Of a stretch of 62,902 nucleotides of DNA, positions 22,574-29,885 are shown piece after piece (within the stretch, counting starts at the first letter, position 1; every line of letters begins with the position of its first letter). Source of the DNA: a virus; IMG/VR virus record IMGVR_UViG_3300042691_038517, positions 1-62,902 of that record. One strand, given 5' to 3'. The notes beneath the pieces were generated by a model that saw only the letters and a program-made list of their open reading frames with translations, searched no databases and was not told the origin of the DNA. The translations under genes and the position numbers were made by a program.

Positions 22574-23493
22574 TGTGCTTCTCCAGCAATAAGTTTGCGA
22601 TGTTGAATCCAACCACGAAGGTTGCCTGACCACAAATCACCATTGGCACTTACATGGGTAACACCCGGCTCCCAGGTTTCTGGCTCGTAATTAGCATAAG
22701 TGGTCAAGTCCATGGGTGTAGCTTGATGCTCAACTGGTGACGCATGGCAAGGTTGTGATTCGATCAGCTGTTTAAAAATCTTGTGTGCTTTTTCATAGCT
22801 GTCGTCACTTTTGCGGTAACTAACCTGTGCACAGCAGCTAGCCGAAATGATCTTGGCTTGTTCTGTGGTAATTGGTGTGTCGGTTGCGTCCAAGTAAATT
22901 AACTCGCCACTGCTTAAGCGGTGCGACTTTACATAAGGCAAGTGCCACTCACCTGGTTGCAGCAGTTGTGGACTACTCTTGTTATAAGCATTACACATCT
23001 TCATAGCCAATTCGTGGATTTCTGGCTGTGCATCGGCATGAGCACGCAGCCACCAAAAGTTAGCCCACTCTGTTCCTGAAATAACAGTTTTCATTATCAT
23101 CCAAGGCTCTGTAATACGGTTGGCTACTTGTTTGTGCAAACCAGCACGTTCCGACATTTGCTGTGCCCAATGCATTGCATCTTGCTGTGCACGTTGCCAC
23201 ATAAACTGTACATCAGTTAAGTTCATGCCAGCCAATTCTTCTTTGGCTTGCATACCAGGCTGATTTTTGCCCCAGTGCACAGGCCGTGCAGGATTTTCAG
23301 TCATGTGCTGATGCATAGCCTTAACCGGAATAGCGCGGCTAGATGCACTATTCTTTGATAGCATACGGTGTGTGTTCAACTCAGCTAAAATAAACCGTGG
23401 ATACTCGATTTCCATGGTGGTCATACGCTGACCACGGGGGGACACCGAGTCGGCTAGGATACGTGCTGTAATAAGTTCTTTTGCGGTCTTCAT
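22567..23493 (-). CDS. thyX: flavin-dependent thymidylate synthase
   Basis: A 308-residue ThyX, which makes dTMP from dUMP with FAD, NADPH and methylenetetrahydrofolate. The signature lies in LNTHRMLSKNSASSRAIPV (HRxxSxNxxSxR). It is longer than cellular forms (about 220-250), as in several phage ThyX proteins. With the dUTPase and the class II reductase it forms the phage supply of thymidine nucleotides. Its ATG overlaps the stop of the upstream small gene. Confidence 0.93.
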   Translation of the reverse strand: MKTAKELITARILADSVSPRGQRMTTMEIEYPRFILAELNTHRMLSKNSASSRAIPVKAMHQHMTENPARPVHWGKNQPGMQAKEELAGMNLTDVQFMWQRAQQDAMHWAQQMSERAGLHKQVANRITEPWMIMKTVISGTEWANFWWLRAHADAQPEIHELAMKMCNAYNKSSPQLLQPGEWHLPYVKSHRLSSGELIYLDATDTPITTEQAKIISASCCAQVSYRKSDDSYEKAHKIFKQLIESQPCHASPVEHQATPMDLTTYANYEPETWEPGVTHVSANGDLWSGNLRGWIQHRKLIAGEAQW

Positions 23494-23657
23494 CTAAAGC
23501 AATGGCTTTCTAGGTAATTTTTAACTGTGGTTTCGTCAACATCTTGTGGGCATTGCCCATTAAATGCTTTGTTGGGAGTAGTCCACCAGGTCATAACCAA
23601 TTTTGGGTCACCTAGTAGTGCTACAAGCATATTGTGTAAGTAGTCGCCCATTTTCAT
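23490..23657 (-). CDS. small DUF2384/MbcA-like protein
   Basis: A 55-residue protein with LLGDPKLVMTWWTTPNKAFN and GQCPQDV, which resembles the C-terminal W-TPN-A-G-P pattern of MbcA/ParS (DUF2384) antitoxins. Those normally carry a DNA-binding half that is absent here, so it may be a lone toxin-binding domain or only a chance match. It is tightly placed between the phosphoesterase and thyX. Confidence 0.5.
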   Translation of the reverse strand: MKMGDYLHNMLVALLGDPKLVMTWWTTPNKAFNGQCPQDVDETTVKNYLESHCFR

Positions 23658-23658
23658 G

Positions 23659-24414
23659 TTAGACCTCAATTATTTTGTGTGCGTCAAACCCAACACCGTC
23701 ATTCATGGCATTGTAGTAACCATGAGGATTAGCAACCACACGAGTATCACCAATGACAATATCTGTAGCATCATGTGTGTGGCCAAAAAGCCAAGTAGTG
23801 TCAGACATAGTAGAAATATACTCACCAAGGTTATTAGCAAAGTAGTCATTGATTAGGTCCGGTCCACGAAAGCGTGGTGCAATGCACTCACGGGCTGGCA
23901 AAAAGTGTGTAACAACCACTACCTTCTTATCACCACGATTTTCATATTTGTACTTGATATGGTCTAGGTGCTGGTAGTAAGTTTGTGCACAACGGTTCAC
24001 ATCAAAGCCTTTGATTACACGGAAGTCGTTAATGCCACGCTTGGCTGCCGATTGCGAGAAAGGGTTTTCAGCAAAGTTAGTCCACAGTGTAGCTCCAACA
24101 AACAACACGCCGTCAATTTCAACGCTGCCTGGATTTAAGTAGTGCACGCCGTCAAGCTGTGCGCACTTTTGCATCATTTTGTGGTTAAAGTCGTCAAAGT
24201 CGCCACCATAGTACTCGTGATTACCTGGCACATACACAATGTGTGGAAAACCCAAGTCTTTAAAGTGTTTGATAACTTGTACAGTGTTGGTTGAACCGCT
24301 GGCAATGTCGCCAGCAAGCACAAGTACATCCTCGCCACGATATTCACTCATGGCGTGAGTTTTGTAGGGTAAACGGAATTCTGTGTGCAGGTCTGAAAGA
24401 AGTCTGATTTTCAT
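23659..24414 (-). CDS. calcineurin-like metallophosphoesterase
   Basis: A 251-residue phosphoesterase with all metal-binding motifs: LLSDLHTEF, VLVLAGDIASG, YVPGNHEYY, VVVVTHFLPA and WLFGHTHDA. Cytosolic. The substrate is not evident; phage members act on cyclic nucleotides, DNA ends or RNA caps. It has its own promoter overlapped by a palindrome. Confidence 0.88.
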   Translation of the reverse strand: MKIRLLSDLHTEFRLPYKTHAMSEYRGEDVLVLAGDIASGSTNTVQVIKHFKDLGFPHIVYVPGNHEYYGGDFDDFNHKMMQKCAQLDGVHYLNPGSVEIDGVLFVGATLWTNFAENPFSQSAAKRGINDFRVIKGFDVNRCAQTYYQHLDHIKYKYENRGDKKVVVVTHFLPARECIAPRFRGPDLINDYFANNLGEYISTMSDTTWLFGHTHDATDIVIGDTRVVANPHGYYNAMNDGVGFDAHKIIEV

Positions 24415-24424
24415 AATTTTATTC

Positions 24425-24452
24425 CTTAATGTGTTTATTATAACACATTAAG
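24425..24452 (-). promoter_or_regulatory. palindrome over the -10 box of the phosphoesterase promoter
   Basis: CTTAATGTGTT and AACACATTAAG form a perfect 11-bp inverted repeat with 6 bases between. Minus-strand TTGAAG (24460-24465) and TATAAT (24437-24442) have a 17-base spacer, so a repressor bound to the palindrome would block the -10 box. Confidence 0.65.
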
Positions 24453-24461
24453 CTGGGCGCT

Positions 24462-24923
24462 TCAACTGTAAAAAATGTGGTTTCCAATAACTGCAACACG
24501 TGTTTTGGTTTTGGCCCAATATGGTTTTACTTGTTTTGTGTGAAAGTGCGTGGCAGTAAAGTTCGGCAAAGCAACAGTTTGTGTTAATACTGCACGAGAA
24601 ACTTCTTGTGCACTTTGCCAAGCTTTGGTGTCACGCACTCGCTTTGTTTTGTCCAATGTCCACGAAAACTGTCGGTGTGCATAAACAACGCCGCATACGG
24701 TGCTGTGAAATAAACCACTGTTAACACGGTTTAGTGTAACTTGGGCAACAGCTATTTGTCCAAGTAGTGATTCACCGCGAGATTCGTGGTAAATGTTTTT
24801 AGCCAAGCACTCTATGTCTTTAGCACTTGCTTTAACTGGGTACACTGGAGCTAATGTTCCAGTACCCAGTGTTAGTGATGCCAACAGCGTGGCTGCTAGC
24901 ACTCCTGTTTTTAATGTTTTCAT
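24462..24923 (-). CDS. exported cell-wall hydrolase (SleB/Hydrolase_2), endolysin candidate
   Basis: A 153-residue protein with a signal peptide (KTGVLAATLLASLTLGTG) and a SleB-type lytic domain: IECLAKNIYHESRGESLLGQ, VAQVTLNRV and ATHFHTKQVKPYW. The first Glu of YHESRGE is the likely catalytic residue. It would cleave peptidoglycan glycan strands from the periplasm at lysis. Export by a signal peptide means no classical holin is strictly needed, and none is recognised here. Confidence 0.87.
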   Translation of the reverse strand: MKTLKTGVLAATLLASLTLGTGTLAPVYPVKASAKDIECLAKNIYHESRGESLLGQIAVAQVTLNRVNSGLFHSTVCGVVYAHRQFSWTLDKTKRVRDTKAWQSAQEVSRAVLTQTVALPNFTATHFHTKQVKPYWAKTKTRVAVIGNHIFYS

Positions 24924-25035
24924 TTAAGATCTCCAAGATGCAGTCAAAGCTGCGCTGCTCTAGATCAGTTCCACTTCCACCGTCAAGTTTTAGTGCCAGT
25001 TGCTGCAGTAGAGCTAGTGTTTCGAAGGGTTTCAT
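24832..25035 (-). CDS. possible small gene overlapping the lysin
   Basis: A 67-residue frame (MKPFETLALLQQLALKLDGG, LEQRSFDCILEILNENIKN) with plausible helical composition. It overlaps the lysin start by about 90 bases and the upstream gene by 53, and lacks a good ribosome site, so it is uncertain. Confidence 0.4.
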   Translation of the reverse strand: MKPFETLALLQQLALKLDGGSGTDLEQRSFDCILEILNENIKNRSASSHAVGITNTGYWNISSSVPS

Positions 25036-25246
25036 ATTGATCAGCTAACTCCTCATGTTGACGTTGTAGGTTAAGCATTGCTATATTAGATTGCTGTAGT
25101 TGATTACTTAGTGTAACTATTACAGCTGCTGCTTTAATGGTTAGATGTGTAGGCGGAGTATTTACTTGGTAAGGATCGTTGTCACCATCTTGTACTGTAT
25201 AACTATCTCCGTGCGTTAATCGTTGTACGAGCCAATTAATGTCCAT
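24983..25246 (-). CDS. small coiled-coil phage protein, unknown
   Basis: An 87-residue protein: LVQRLTHGDSYTVQDGDND, THLTIKAAAVIVTLSNQLQ, then a coiled coil (MLNLQRQHEELADQYETL). Similar small proteins occur in many phages without known function. The promoter directly upstream excludes the longer in-frame start. It is the first gene of the leftward run. Confidence 0.7.
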   Translation of the reverse strand: MDINWLVQRLTHGDSYTVQDGDNDPYQVNTPPTHLTIKAAAVIVTLSNQLQQSNIAMLNLQRQHEELADQYETLRNTSSTAATGTKT

Positions 25247-25276
25247 ATTTTCTTTTAAAAAATTGCTTAGAGTTAC

Positions 25277-25305
25277 ATTATAACTCAAACACCGTGCTGG
25301 GGCAA
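25277..25305 (-). promoter_or_regulatory. leftward promoter of the lysin region
   Basis: Minus strand: TTGCCC, 17 bases, TATAAT. It is back-to-back with the rightward promoter 46 bases away. Confidence 0.7.
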
Positions 25306-25350
25306 GTCAAAATTTTCGTGCTGTGCGCCAAACCACAAAAAAATTTTGTG

Positions 25351-25379
25351 TTGACTTGGCTGTACCGCCGTGATATAAT
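25351..25379 (+). promoter_or_regulatory. rightward promoter
   Basis: TTGACT, 17 bases, TATAAT. It starts the whole rightward half of the window. Confidence 0.8.
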
Positions 25380-25410
25380 TACAAATCTAGCACATCTGGG
25401 CCTTTTATTT

Positions 25411-25566
25411 ATGAAACTAAGTGAGTTTATTAAAACCTACGCATTACAAGCGTATCTTGATTATTGCAAGCGAAATAAACTAGAACCTGTAGTAGACATA
25501 AAAGAAGTTGCTCCAGTAAAAGTGTGTGCACTACTAAAACCAAAATCAACAGAAAACAATGCCTAA
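25411..25566 (+). CDS. unknown 51-residue protein
   Basis: Short basic protein (MKLSEFIKTYALQAYLDYCK). It overlaps the next gene by 8 bases and is the first after the rightward promoter. No ribosome site is obvious. Function unknown. Confidence 0.55.
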   Translation: MKLSEFIKTYALQAYLDYCKRNKLEPVVDIKEVAPVKVCALLKPKSTENNA

Positions 25567-25996
25567 ATTAGACGAAATCGAACATATCACAGTATTTGGC
25601 TCTGCACCTAACTACCCAGGTGACAACGGCCCACTAAATAAAACCCAGCTTGAACAAATAGCAAAAACAGCAGGCACAGCACTAAAGTTCGATACCAACA
25701 AACTACCTCTTAACTTACTGAGTACTGAAGCAATGAACCAAACAGCCGCAGTGTTGGCATTTGGTGCAAAAAAGTACGCAGCACACAACTGGCGTGCAGG
25801 CTTTGCCTGGAGCCGACCCTTAGCCGCAGCAATGCGACACATTACAGCATTTAATGATGGTGAAGACAAAGACCCCGAGTCGGGCTTATCGCACCTGGCT
25901 CATGCAGCTTGCTGTATTATGTTCCTTTTAGAATTTGAGAAAACTCACCGACACCTAGATGACCGATATCGACCAAACGTACCGCCGACTAACTAA
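25559..25996 (+). CDS. dATP/dGTP diphosphohydrolase-like (DUF5664)
   Basis: A 145-residue helical protein with the phage DUF5664 pattern: FGAKKYAAHNWRAGF, PLAAAMRHITAFNDGEDKD and GLSHLAHAACCIMFLLEFE. The His/Asp/Glu set suggests a metal-dependent nucleotide hydrolase. In some phages relatives clear dATP/dGTP for modified genomes; no purZ-like gene is in this window, so ordinary pool control is more likely. Confidence 0.8.
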   Translation: MPKLDEIEHITVFGSAPNYPGDNGPLNKTQLEQIAKTAGTALKFDTNKLPLNLLSTEAMNQTAAVLAFGAKKYAAHNWRAGFAWSRPLAAAMRHITAFNDGEDKDPESGLSHLAHAACCIMFLLEFEKTHRHLDDRYRPNVPPTN

Positions 25997-26192
25997 ACAG
26001 TTGTCAGGTACTCGCAAAACACTTACCCAAGCCTGCATAGATGCAGGCATAGATATAGAAGACGTAGACGACTACTTGTTAGAGCAATGGTGCAAAGAAT
26101 GCTCACATTGTGGAATCTGGGGCACAGATCATAAAACTGACGTCGACGACTTTCCTGTTTGCCGAATCTGCTTTGGGCTAGTGGGCAGATAA
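25959..26192 (+). CDS. small zinc-ribbon protein
   Basis: A 77-residue acidic protein ending in a zinc ribbon: WCKECSHCGIWGTDHK and VCRICFGLVGR give four cysteines in two pairs. It overlaps the upstream gene by 38 bases. Function unknown. Confidence 0.7.
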   Translation: MTDIDQTYRRLTKQLSGTRKTLTQACIDAGIDIEDVDDYLLEQWCKECSHCGIWGTDHKTDVDDFPVCRICFGLVGR

Positions 26193-26200
26193 TTTTAAAG

Positions 26201-26229
26201 TTGACACACAGCACTGTTTATAGTATAAT
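26201..26229 (+). promoter_or_regulatory. rightward promoter of the UV endonuclease
   Basis: TTGACA, 17 bases, TATAAT. Confidence 0.8.
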
Positions 26230-26259
26230 AATCAATTAACACACAAATACCGCACAAAA

Positions 26260-27267
26260 ATGTTCAATCAAAATATCCAACGCATTGGTTTCGCCTGTAA
26301 AGTTCAAGTTTCGGAGTCTAAAGCAGACCCTAAACTGAATCAGTCAGGCACAACTATCAAATGGCTCAGTTCACAAACACCTGATCGTGCTCGTGAACGA
26401 CTGTGGGATATTATGCGTGCCAACGTTGCAGCCCTGGCCGGTCAGATTGAATATATCGGCCGTCAAGTGCCTGAGTTGCGTATGTTTCGCATTACCAGCG
26501 ATTTACTACCAGCTTACACACATGACGACTGGATGCCTTTTTACTTCCAGCCGGAAGTTGTGCAGTTTCTTGAAACCAATCTGTCGAAAATCGGCCAACG
26601 TGCTCGCGACCTGGATATCAAGCTCTCATTCCACCCTGGTCAGTTTTGTGTGCTGGCATCGGAGCAAGACCACGTAATCGAAAACTCAATTACCGAGTTT
26701 GAGTATCACTGCGACTTGATCCGTTACATGGGCTTTGGTCGTGAGTTTCAAGACTTTAAGTGCAACGTACATATCGGCGGTAAGCGTGGCCCAGACGGTA
26801 TCAAAGCCGCACTGCGTCGTCTCTCACCCGAAGCACGTAACTGTTTAACCATAGAAAACGCCGAGTTTACCTGGGGCATTGACCATAGTCTAGAACTAGC
26901 AGACACTTGTGCACTTGTACTAGACATTCACCACCACTGGATTTACAGCGGTGAGTATATCACACCTGATGACCCTAAGTTTAAGCGTGTTGTAGACTCT
27001 TGGCGTGGTGTTCGCCCTACTATTCACTATTCAGTAAGTCGAGAAGATTGCTTAGTAGACCACGACCCACTGGTTCGCCCAGACTTACGGCAACTTAAAA
27101 CAATGGGCTTTACTGCAGCCAAACTTCGTGCACACTCAGAGTTTTACTGGAACCAAGCCTGCAATGATTGGGCACTTAGCTTTAATCCCTATGCAGACAT
27201 TATGTGCGAATCAAAACAAAAAAACACAGCCAGCTTTGCCCTACACAACTACAAAACCACACTATGA
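26260..27267 (+). CDS. uvsE: UV damage endonuclease (UvsE/UVDE)
   Basis: A 335-residue TIM-barrel endonuclease that nicks 5' of UV photoproducts. Family marks: RIGFACKVQ at the start, MFRITSDLLP, KLSFHPGQFCVLAS, LTIENAEFTWG, LVLDIHHHWIYSG and HYSVSREDC. It gives the phage a light-independent repair route, consistent with life in lit water (inference). The codons of ADPKL carry GACCCTAAACTG, and DDPKF a second copy of the core word. Confidence 0.92.
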   Translation: MFNQNIQRIGFACKVQVSESKADPKLNQSGTTIKWLSSQTPDRARERLWDIMRANVAALAGQIEYIGRQVPELRMFRITSDLLPAYTHDDWMPFYFQPEVVQFLETNLSKIGQRARDLDIKLSFHPGQFCVLASEQDHVIENSITEFEYHCDLIRYMGFGREFQDFKCNVHIGGKRGPDGIKAALRRLSPEARNCLTIENAEFTWGIDHSLELADTCALVLDIHHHWIYSGEYITPDDPKFKRVVDSWRGVRPTIHYSVSREDCLVDHDPLVRPDLRQLKTMGFTAAKLRAHSEFYWNQACNDWALSFNPYADIMCESKQKNTASFALHNYKTTL

Positions 27268-27707
27268 CAAACACACCATTTGCTCAAGGCAGTAAAAACG
27301 ACGCAATTTTTAAAACATCAGCACCGTATGCCAACCAGTATCAAGGCGAAGCTCCGCGTTGGTTGTTTGTTTGCAGTGCTGGATTGCTTCGCTCACCAAC
27401 AGGCGCAGCTATGGCAGTGCAGCGTGGTATTAATGCCAGATCGTGTGGATCAAACTTTAACTACGCACTTATTCCTTGCAGTGCCAACTTAGTTAACTGG
27501 GCGCAAAAAATTGTGTTTGTTAATCGTGAAAACTTGTGGCAACTAGAAGATAACTTTTTAGGCCACCGTGAGTTGCTAACACAGATTGAGCAAAAGCAAA
27601 TTGTACTAGATATTCCAGACAACTACGAGTACATGGAACGTGGTCTAGTTTTGCACTTTGAAACTGAACTGTTCGATGTGTACAGCCCAGTAACTTTTAA
27701 ACAGTAA
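27264..27707 (+). CDS. low-molecular-weight phosphatase-like protein
   Basis: A 147-residue protein with the phosphotyrosine phosphatase loop LFVCSAGLLRSPTGAA (CxxxxxRS). The later general-acid region (DIPDNYEYME) fits the family. Relatives without tyrosine kinases nearby may act on other phosphates. The ATG overlaps the uvsE stop (ATGA), so the two are co-translated. Confidence 0.8.
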   Translation: MTNTPFAQGSKNDAIFKTSAPYANQYQGEAPRWLFVCSAGLLRSPTGAAMAVQRGINARSCGSNFNYALIPCSANLVNWAQKIVFVNRENLWQLEDNFLGHRELLTQIEQKQIVLDIPDNYEYMERGLVLHFETELFDVYSPVTFKQ

Positions 27708-27712
27708 TACAT

Positions 27713-27787
27713 CTGGCTATCGTATAACGGATAATACAGGGGTCTTCTAAGCCCTTAATGTGGGTTCGATTCCTGCTAGCCGGGCCA
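27713..27787 (+). tRNA. tRNA-Arg (anticodon TCT)
   Basis: Acceptor CTGGCTA/TAGCCGG, anticodon loop around TCT, discriminator G, encoded CCA. Confidence 0.9.
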
Positions 27788-27799
27788 AGAAATTTACAC

Positions 27800-27828
27800 T
27801 TGAGTATTTGCCTGAATCAGATTATAAT
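27800..27828 (+). promoter_or_regulatory. rightward promoter
   Basis: TTGAGT, 17 bases, TATAAT, followed by ATAGTCTGATTTGGAGA. A near copy of this -10 and leader occurs at 28182. Confidence 0.8.
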
Positions 27829-27851
27829 ATAGTCTGATTTGGAGAAATAAT

Positions 27852-28196
27852 ATGAGTATCTACACACCAGACGTTTGGGTCGTACTAGAATTCGACCACC
27901 CAGACTTAGAGGTTCCACTCCGCAAAGTATTTGCTGGCTGGTACGGTGGCTTTGCTGGGTCGAATTCGTGGAAACTGAACTCAGGTATTGTTGCAGTACG
28001 TCGTAGTGGCGACTGGTTTGAGTTTGATGGTTATTCGGGCAGCACTTACCGCTGTGGTGCAGGCAACTATCACATGAGTGGCTTGATGCATGGTGTGCTC
28101 GACAACTGGCTAAAACAAGCTGATCAGCGTGGTGATACCCACATTCGTGTTTTGACACTTGACGAAGTAACCGAAATGCCTTATAATATAGGCTGA
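27852..28196 (+). CDS. conserved phage protein, unknown
   Basis: A 114-residue protein with VFAGWYGGFAGSNSWKLNSG and FDGYSGSTYRCGAGNYHMS, aromatic- and glycine-rich as in uncharacterised phage proteins. GGAGAA precedes the ATG. The next gene's promoter lies in its last codons. Function unknown. Confidence 0.72.
   Translation: MSIYTPDVWVVLEFDHPDLEVPLRKVFAGWYGGFAGSNSWKLNSGIVAVRRSGDWFEFDGYSGSTYRCGAGNYHMSGLMHGVLDNWLKQADQRGDTHIRVLTLDEVTEMPYNIG
28159..28187 (+). promoter_or_regulatory. duplicated promoter inside the end of the preceding gene
   Basis: TTGACG, 17 bases, TATAAT, then ATAGGCTGATTTGGAGA, nearly the same leader as at 27823. Confidence 0.7.
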
Positions 28197-28208
28197 TTTG
28201 GAGATATT

Positions 28209-28406
28209 ATGAGTGGCTATTCACGAGACTTTTTAATTGATGCTTTTATGTCACGATACATTAAATGTACTCTGATTACTATTGAGCAGCTTGTACATCT
28301 AGAACAAATGGCAAACGATCTTTATGATCGAGTAGGTCGTGACAGCTTCCGTACATATGCCAGTTTAGATGCTGAAGCAATCCGAGTCTACAAAAATAGT
28401 TTATAA
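28209..28406 (+). CDS. unknown 65-residue protein
   Basis: Helical protein (DFLIDAFMSRYIKCTLIT, EQLVHLEQMANDLYDRVG). GGAGATA precedes the ATG. Its duplicated promoter suggests it is kept at a level similar to its neighbour. Function unknown. Confidence 0.6.
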   Translation: MSGYSRDFLIDAFMSRYIKCTLITIEQLVHLEQMANDLYDRVGRDSFRTYASLDAEAIRVYKNSL

Positions 28407-28410
28407 TTAA

Positions 28411-28630
28411 GTCCCGCTTAGGCTTGCCACATACATCCCTAGTATGTGGCAGCACAATTCGAGCGAGGCGGATGCAAGCTCCGTCATTAAAATAAACGTC
28501 CCGCCGCTGTAGAGGGAATGTTTGGATATTCTAAGATACAGCGGGGCTGTCGCCCTCGGTAATAAGACTATATGTGGACACTTTAGGGAGTGTCTCCATA
28601 TATTAGCATATTTTATAGTGTGCTAATATA
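28411..28630 (+). ncRNA. hairpin-rich untranslated segment before a tRNA-like gene
   Basis: About 220 bases without a protein gene. Strong stems: GCCACATAC/GTATGTGGC, CCGCTGTA/TACAGCGG, TATATG-GGACACT/AGTGTC-CCATATA and TTAGCA/TGCTAA, the last abutting the tRNA-like 5' end. The segment is probably transcribed with its neighbours; role unknown. Confidence 0.4.
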
Positions 28631-28631
28631 T

Positions 28632-28809
28632 GGATCGGTAGCTTAACATGGTTAAAGCACAAAGCCGGCATACAACACCTTTGAATGTGGAGTGTTGACC
28701 CTGTGACCGCCGCAACGGTACATTCAACTACAGTTCAGCCTGAGTTCGAATACATGGTCGTGTGTTGTATAATTTTAGGAAGCAGGTTCGAGTCCTGCCT
28801 GATCCACCA
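28632..28809 (+). other. tRNA-like gene interrupted by about 100 bases
   Basis: 5' GGATCGG and a D-arm (GCTT...AAGC) pair in principle with 3' CTGATCC-A-CCA, preceded by a perfect T-arm (GCAGG-TTCGAGT-CCTGC). Between them lies about 100 bases more than a tRNA allows, with hairpins such as CAACAC/GTGTTG. No anticodon can be assigned. It could be an interrupted tRNA or a tRNA-ended RNA. Confidence 0.5.
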
Positions 28810-28877
28810 TAATTTAACACATTTTATGAACAATGGCCCCTTTTGCGGCCTAAGTAGTTTAGTGTGTTAAATTATGG
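28807..28877 (+). repeat. spacer element A: perfect 15-bp inverted repeat starting in CCA
   Basis: CCATAATTTAACACA (28807-28821) pairs perfectly with 28863-28877, enclosing 41 bases with GGCC/GGCC. The first three bases are the CCA end of the tRNA-like gene. Confidence 0.85.
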
Positions 28878-28893
28878 CTTTAAAATTTTACAC

Positions 28894-28922
28894 TTGTGGT
28901 AAAATGCTTTTTCAAGTATAAT
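28894..28922 (+). promoter_or_regulatory. rightward promoter of the first tRNA array
   Basis: TTGTGG, 17 bases, TATAAT. Confidence 0.7.
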
Positions 28923-28998
28923 TATTATTCTTTGTTGCACTGGACAGTTATGCGTACTCCAGTAAGTTTTGTTAGTTTGCTTCAATAAACTAACATAT

Positions 28999-29072
28999 CA
29001 GGGCGTAGTGAAATGGCATCACCCGACGTTTGGGACGTTGTAGCGCAAGTTCGATTCTTGCCGCCTTGACCA
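28999..29072 (+). tRNA. tRNA-Pro (anticodon TGG)
   Basis: Acceptor CAGGGCG/CGCCTTG, loop TTTGGGA, encoded CCA. Confidence 0.9.
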
Positions 29073-29255
29073 TATTGTTGTACCTACTGCTAGTGTCCAA
29101 TTCAGTTATGGAACATTGCAGGCTTGAGAACATTAACACCCGGGAAAGTTAGTGGGTATGGTTTGAGTTCTGGTACAGGTGTGAGTCATGAACACAATAA
29201 ACCAGAAACACGCCCTTAGCGGGGCGGGTAGTAAACAGTAGGTACAACAATATGG
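29070..29255 (+). repeat. spacer element B: perfect 20-bp inverted repeat starting in CCA
   Basis: The 20 bases at 29070-29089 (CCA of tRNA-Pro plus 17) are the exact reverse complement of 29236-29255; the interior is 146 bases. The right arm contains the ATG of the next small gene. Confidence 0.9.
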
Positions 29256-29419
29256 AAACAAAAAGCGTTTCAAGAACATTTACTCCGTATTTTGATAAAA
29301 TACGTGAGATAGTTTATGCAACTAAAGTTGACAACAATGGTGCTCAGTTTGTGCAACAAACAGTGTACTACAGATCAGTTGATACAACCAAAGGCGTAAA
29401 CGTAGACATAAAAGTATAA
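29252..29419 (+). CDS. 55-residue protein starting in a hairpin arm
   Basis: METKSVSRTFTPYFDKIREI at the start, then beta-type VQQTVYYRSVDTTKG. Its ATG is inside the right arm of the 20-bp repeat, so translation may depend on opening or processing of the stem. It ends one base before tRNA-Leu. No clear ribosome site. Function unknown. Confidence 0.5.
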   Translation: METKSVSRTFTPYFDKIREIVYATKVDNNGAQFVQQTVYYRSVDTTKGVNVDIKV

Positions 29420-29420
29420 T

Positions 29421-29504
29421 GCGTTGGTGGTGGAATGGTATACACGCTGGTCTTAGAAGCCAGTGCCGAAAGGATTGAGAGTTCGAGTCTCTCTCGACGC
29501 ACCA
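29421..29504 (+). tRNA. tRNA-Leu (anticodon TAG)
   Basis: Class II tRNA: stem CTGGT/GCCAG, loop CTTAGAA, long variable arm, encoded CCA. Confidence 0.92.
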
Positions 29505-29510
29505 CAATTT

Positions 29511-29586
29511 GGGGAATTAGCTCAGCTGGGAGAGCGGCTGCTTTGCAAGCAGTAGGTCGCAGGTTCGATCCCTGTATTCTCCACCA
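29511..29586 (+). tRNA. tRNA-Ala (anticodon TGC)
   Basis: GGGGAAT/ATTCTCC acceptor, loop TTTGCAA, encoded CCA. Confidence 0.95.
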
Positions 29587-29596
29587 AAAGGAATAT

Positions 29597-29719
29597 ATGA
29601 AAACACGAAAACCTCGGAACCATGTTGCACTAGCTTTAATGAAGCGTGGTGGCAGTGGTTCACATCAAAAAAGCCACAAGCAGCTTCGTGGCAAATGGAA
29701 GCGCACACTGGACGTATAA
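29597..29719 (+). CDS. tiny basic conserved phage protein
   Basis: A 40-residue, strongly basic protein (MKTRKPRNHVALALMKRGGS then KQLRGKWKR). Similar peptides occur in many phages without known function; RNA or DNA contact is likely from charge. AAAGGAATA precedes the ATG. Its last 10 bases overlap tRNA-Lys. Confidence 0.7.
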   Translation: MKTRKPRNHVALALMKRGGSGSHQKSHKQLRGKWKRTLDV

Positions 29720-29784
29720 CTTAACGGCTAAAGTAGCTGGCTTTTAACCAGCAAATCAGAGTTCGATTCTCTGTGCGTCTACCA
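29710..29784 (+). tRNA. tRNA-Lys (anticodon TTT)
   Basis: GCTGG/CCAGC anticodon stem, loop CTTTTAA, first acceptor pair G-U, encoded CCA. It overlaps the end of the preceding protein gene. Confidence 0.9.
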
Positions 29785-29878
29785 TATAAAAACACATTAT
29801 AGCAATACATGAGCAGATTGCTAACTTCCGCTGGTTACGACAATCGTAAGTGAGTGAAGATAGTGTGTTTCTATATGG
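29782..29878 (+). repeat. spacer element C: 15-bp inverted repeat (one mismatch) starting in CCA
   Basis: CCATATA/TATATGG and AAACACA/TGTGTTT with one A-C mismatch between; interior 67 bases with AGCAAT/ATTGCT and TTACGA/TCGTAA hairpins. Confidence 0.8.
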
Positions 29879-29885
29879 TACTTAC

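Noticed and set aside
25559-25996. Evidence for a 2-aminoadenine (Z) genome
   Set aside because: A DUF5664-type hydrolase alone is not enough; no purZ or DatZ-like gene is in the window.
28632-28809. Group I intron in a tRNA
   Set aside because: The insertion is only about 100 bases and shows no group I core; kept as an interrupted tRNA-like gene.
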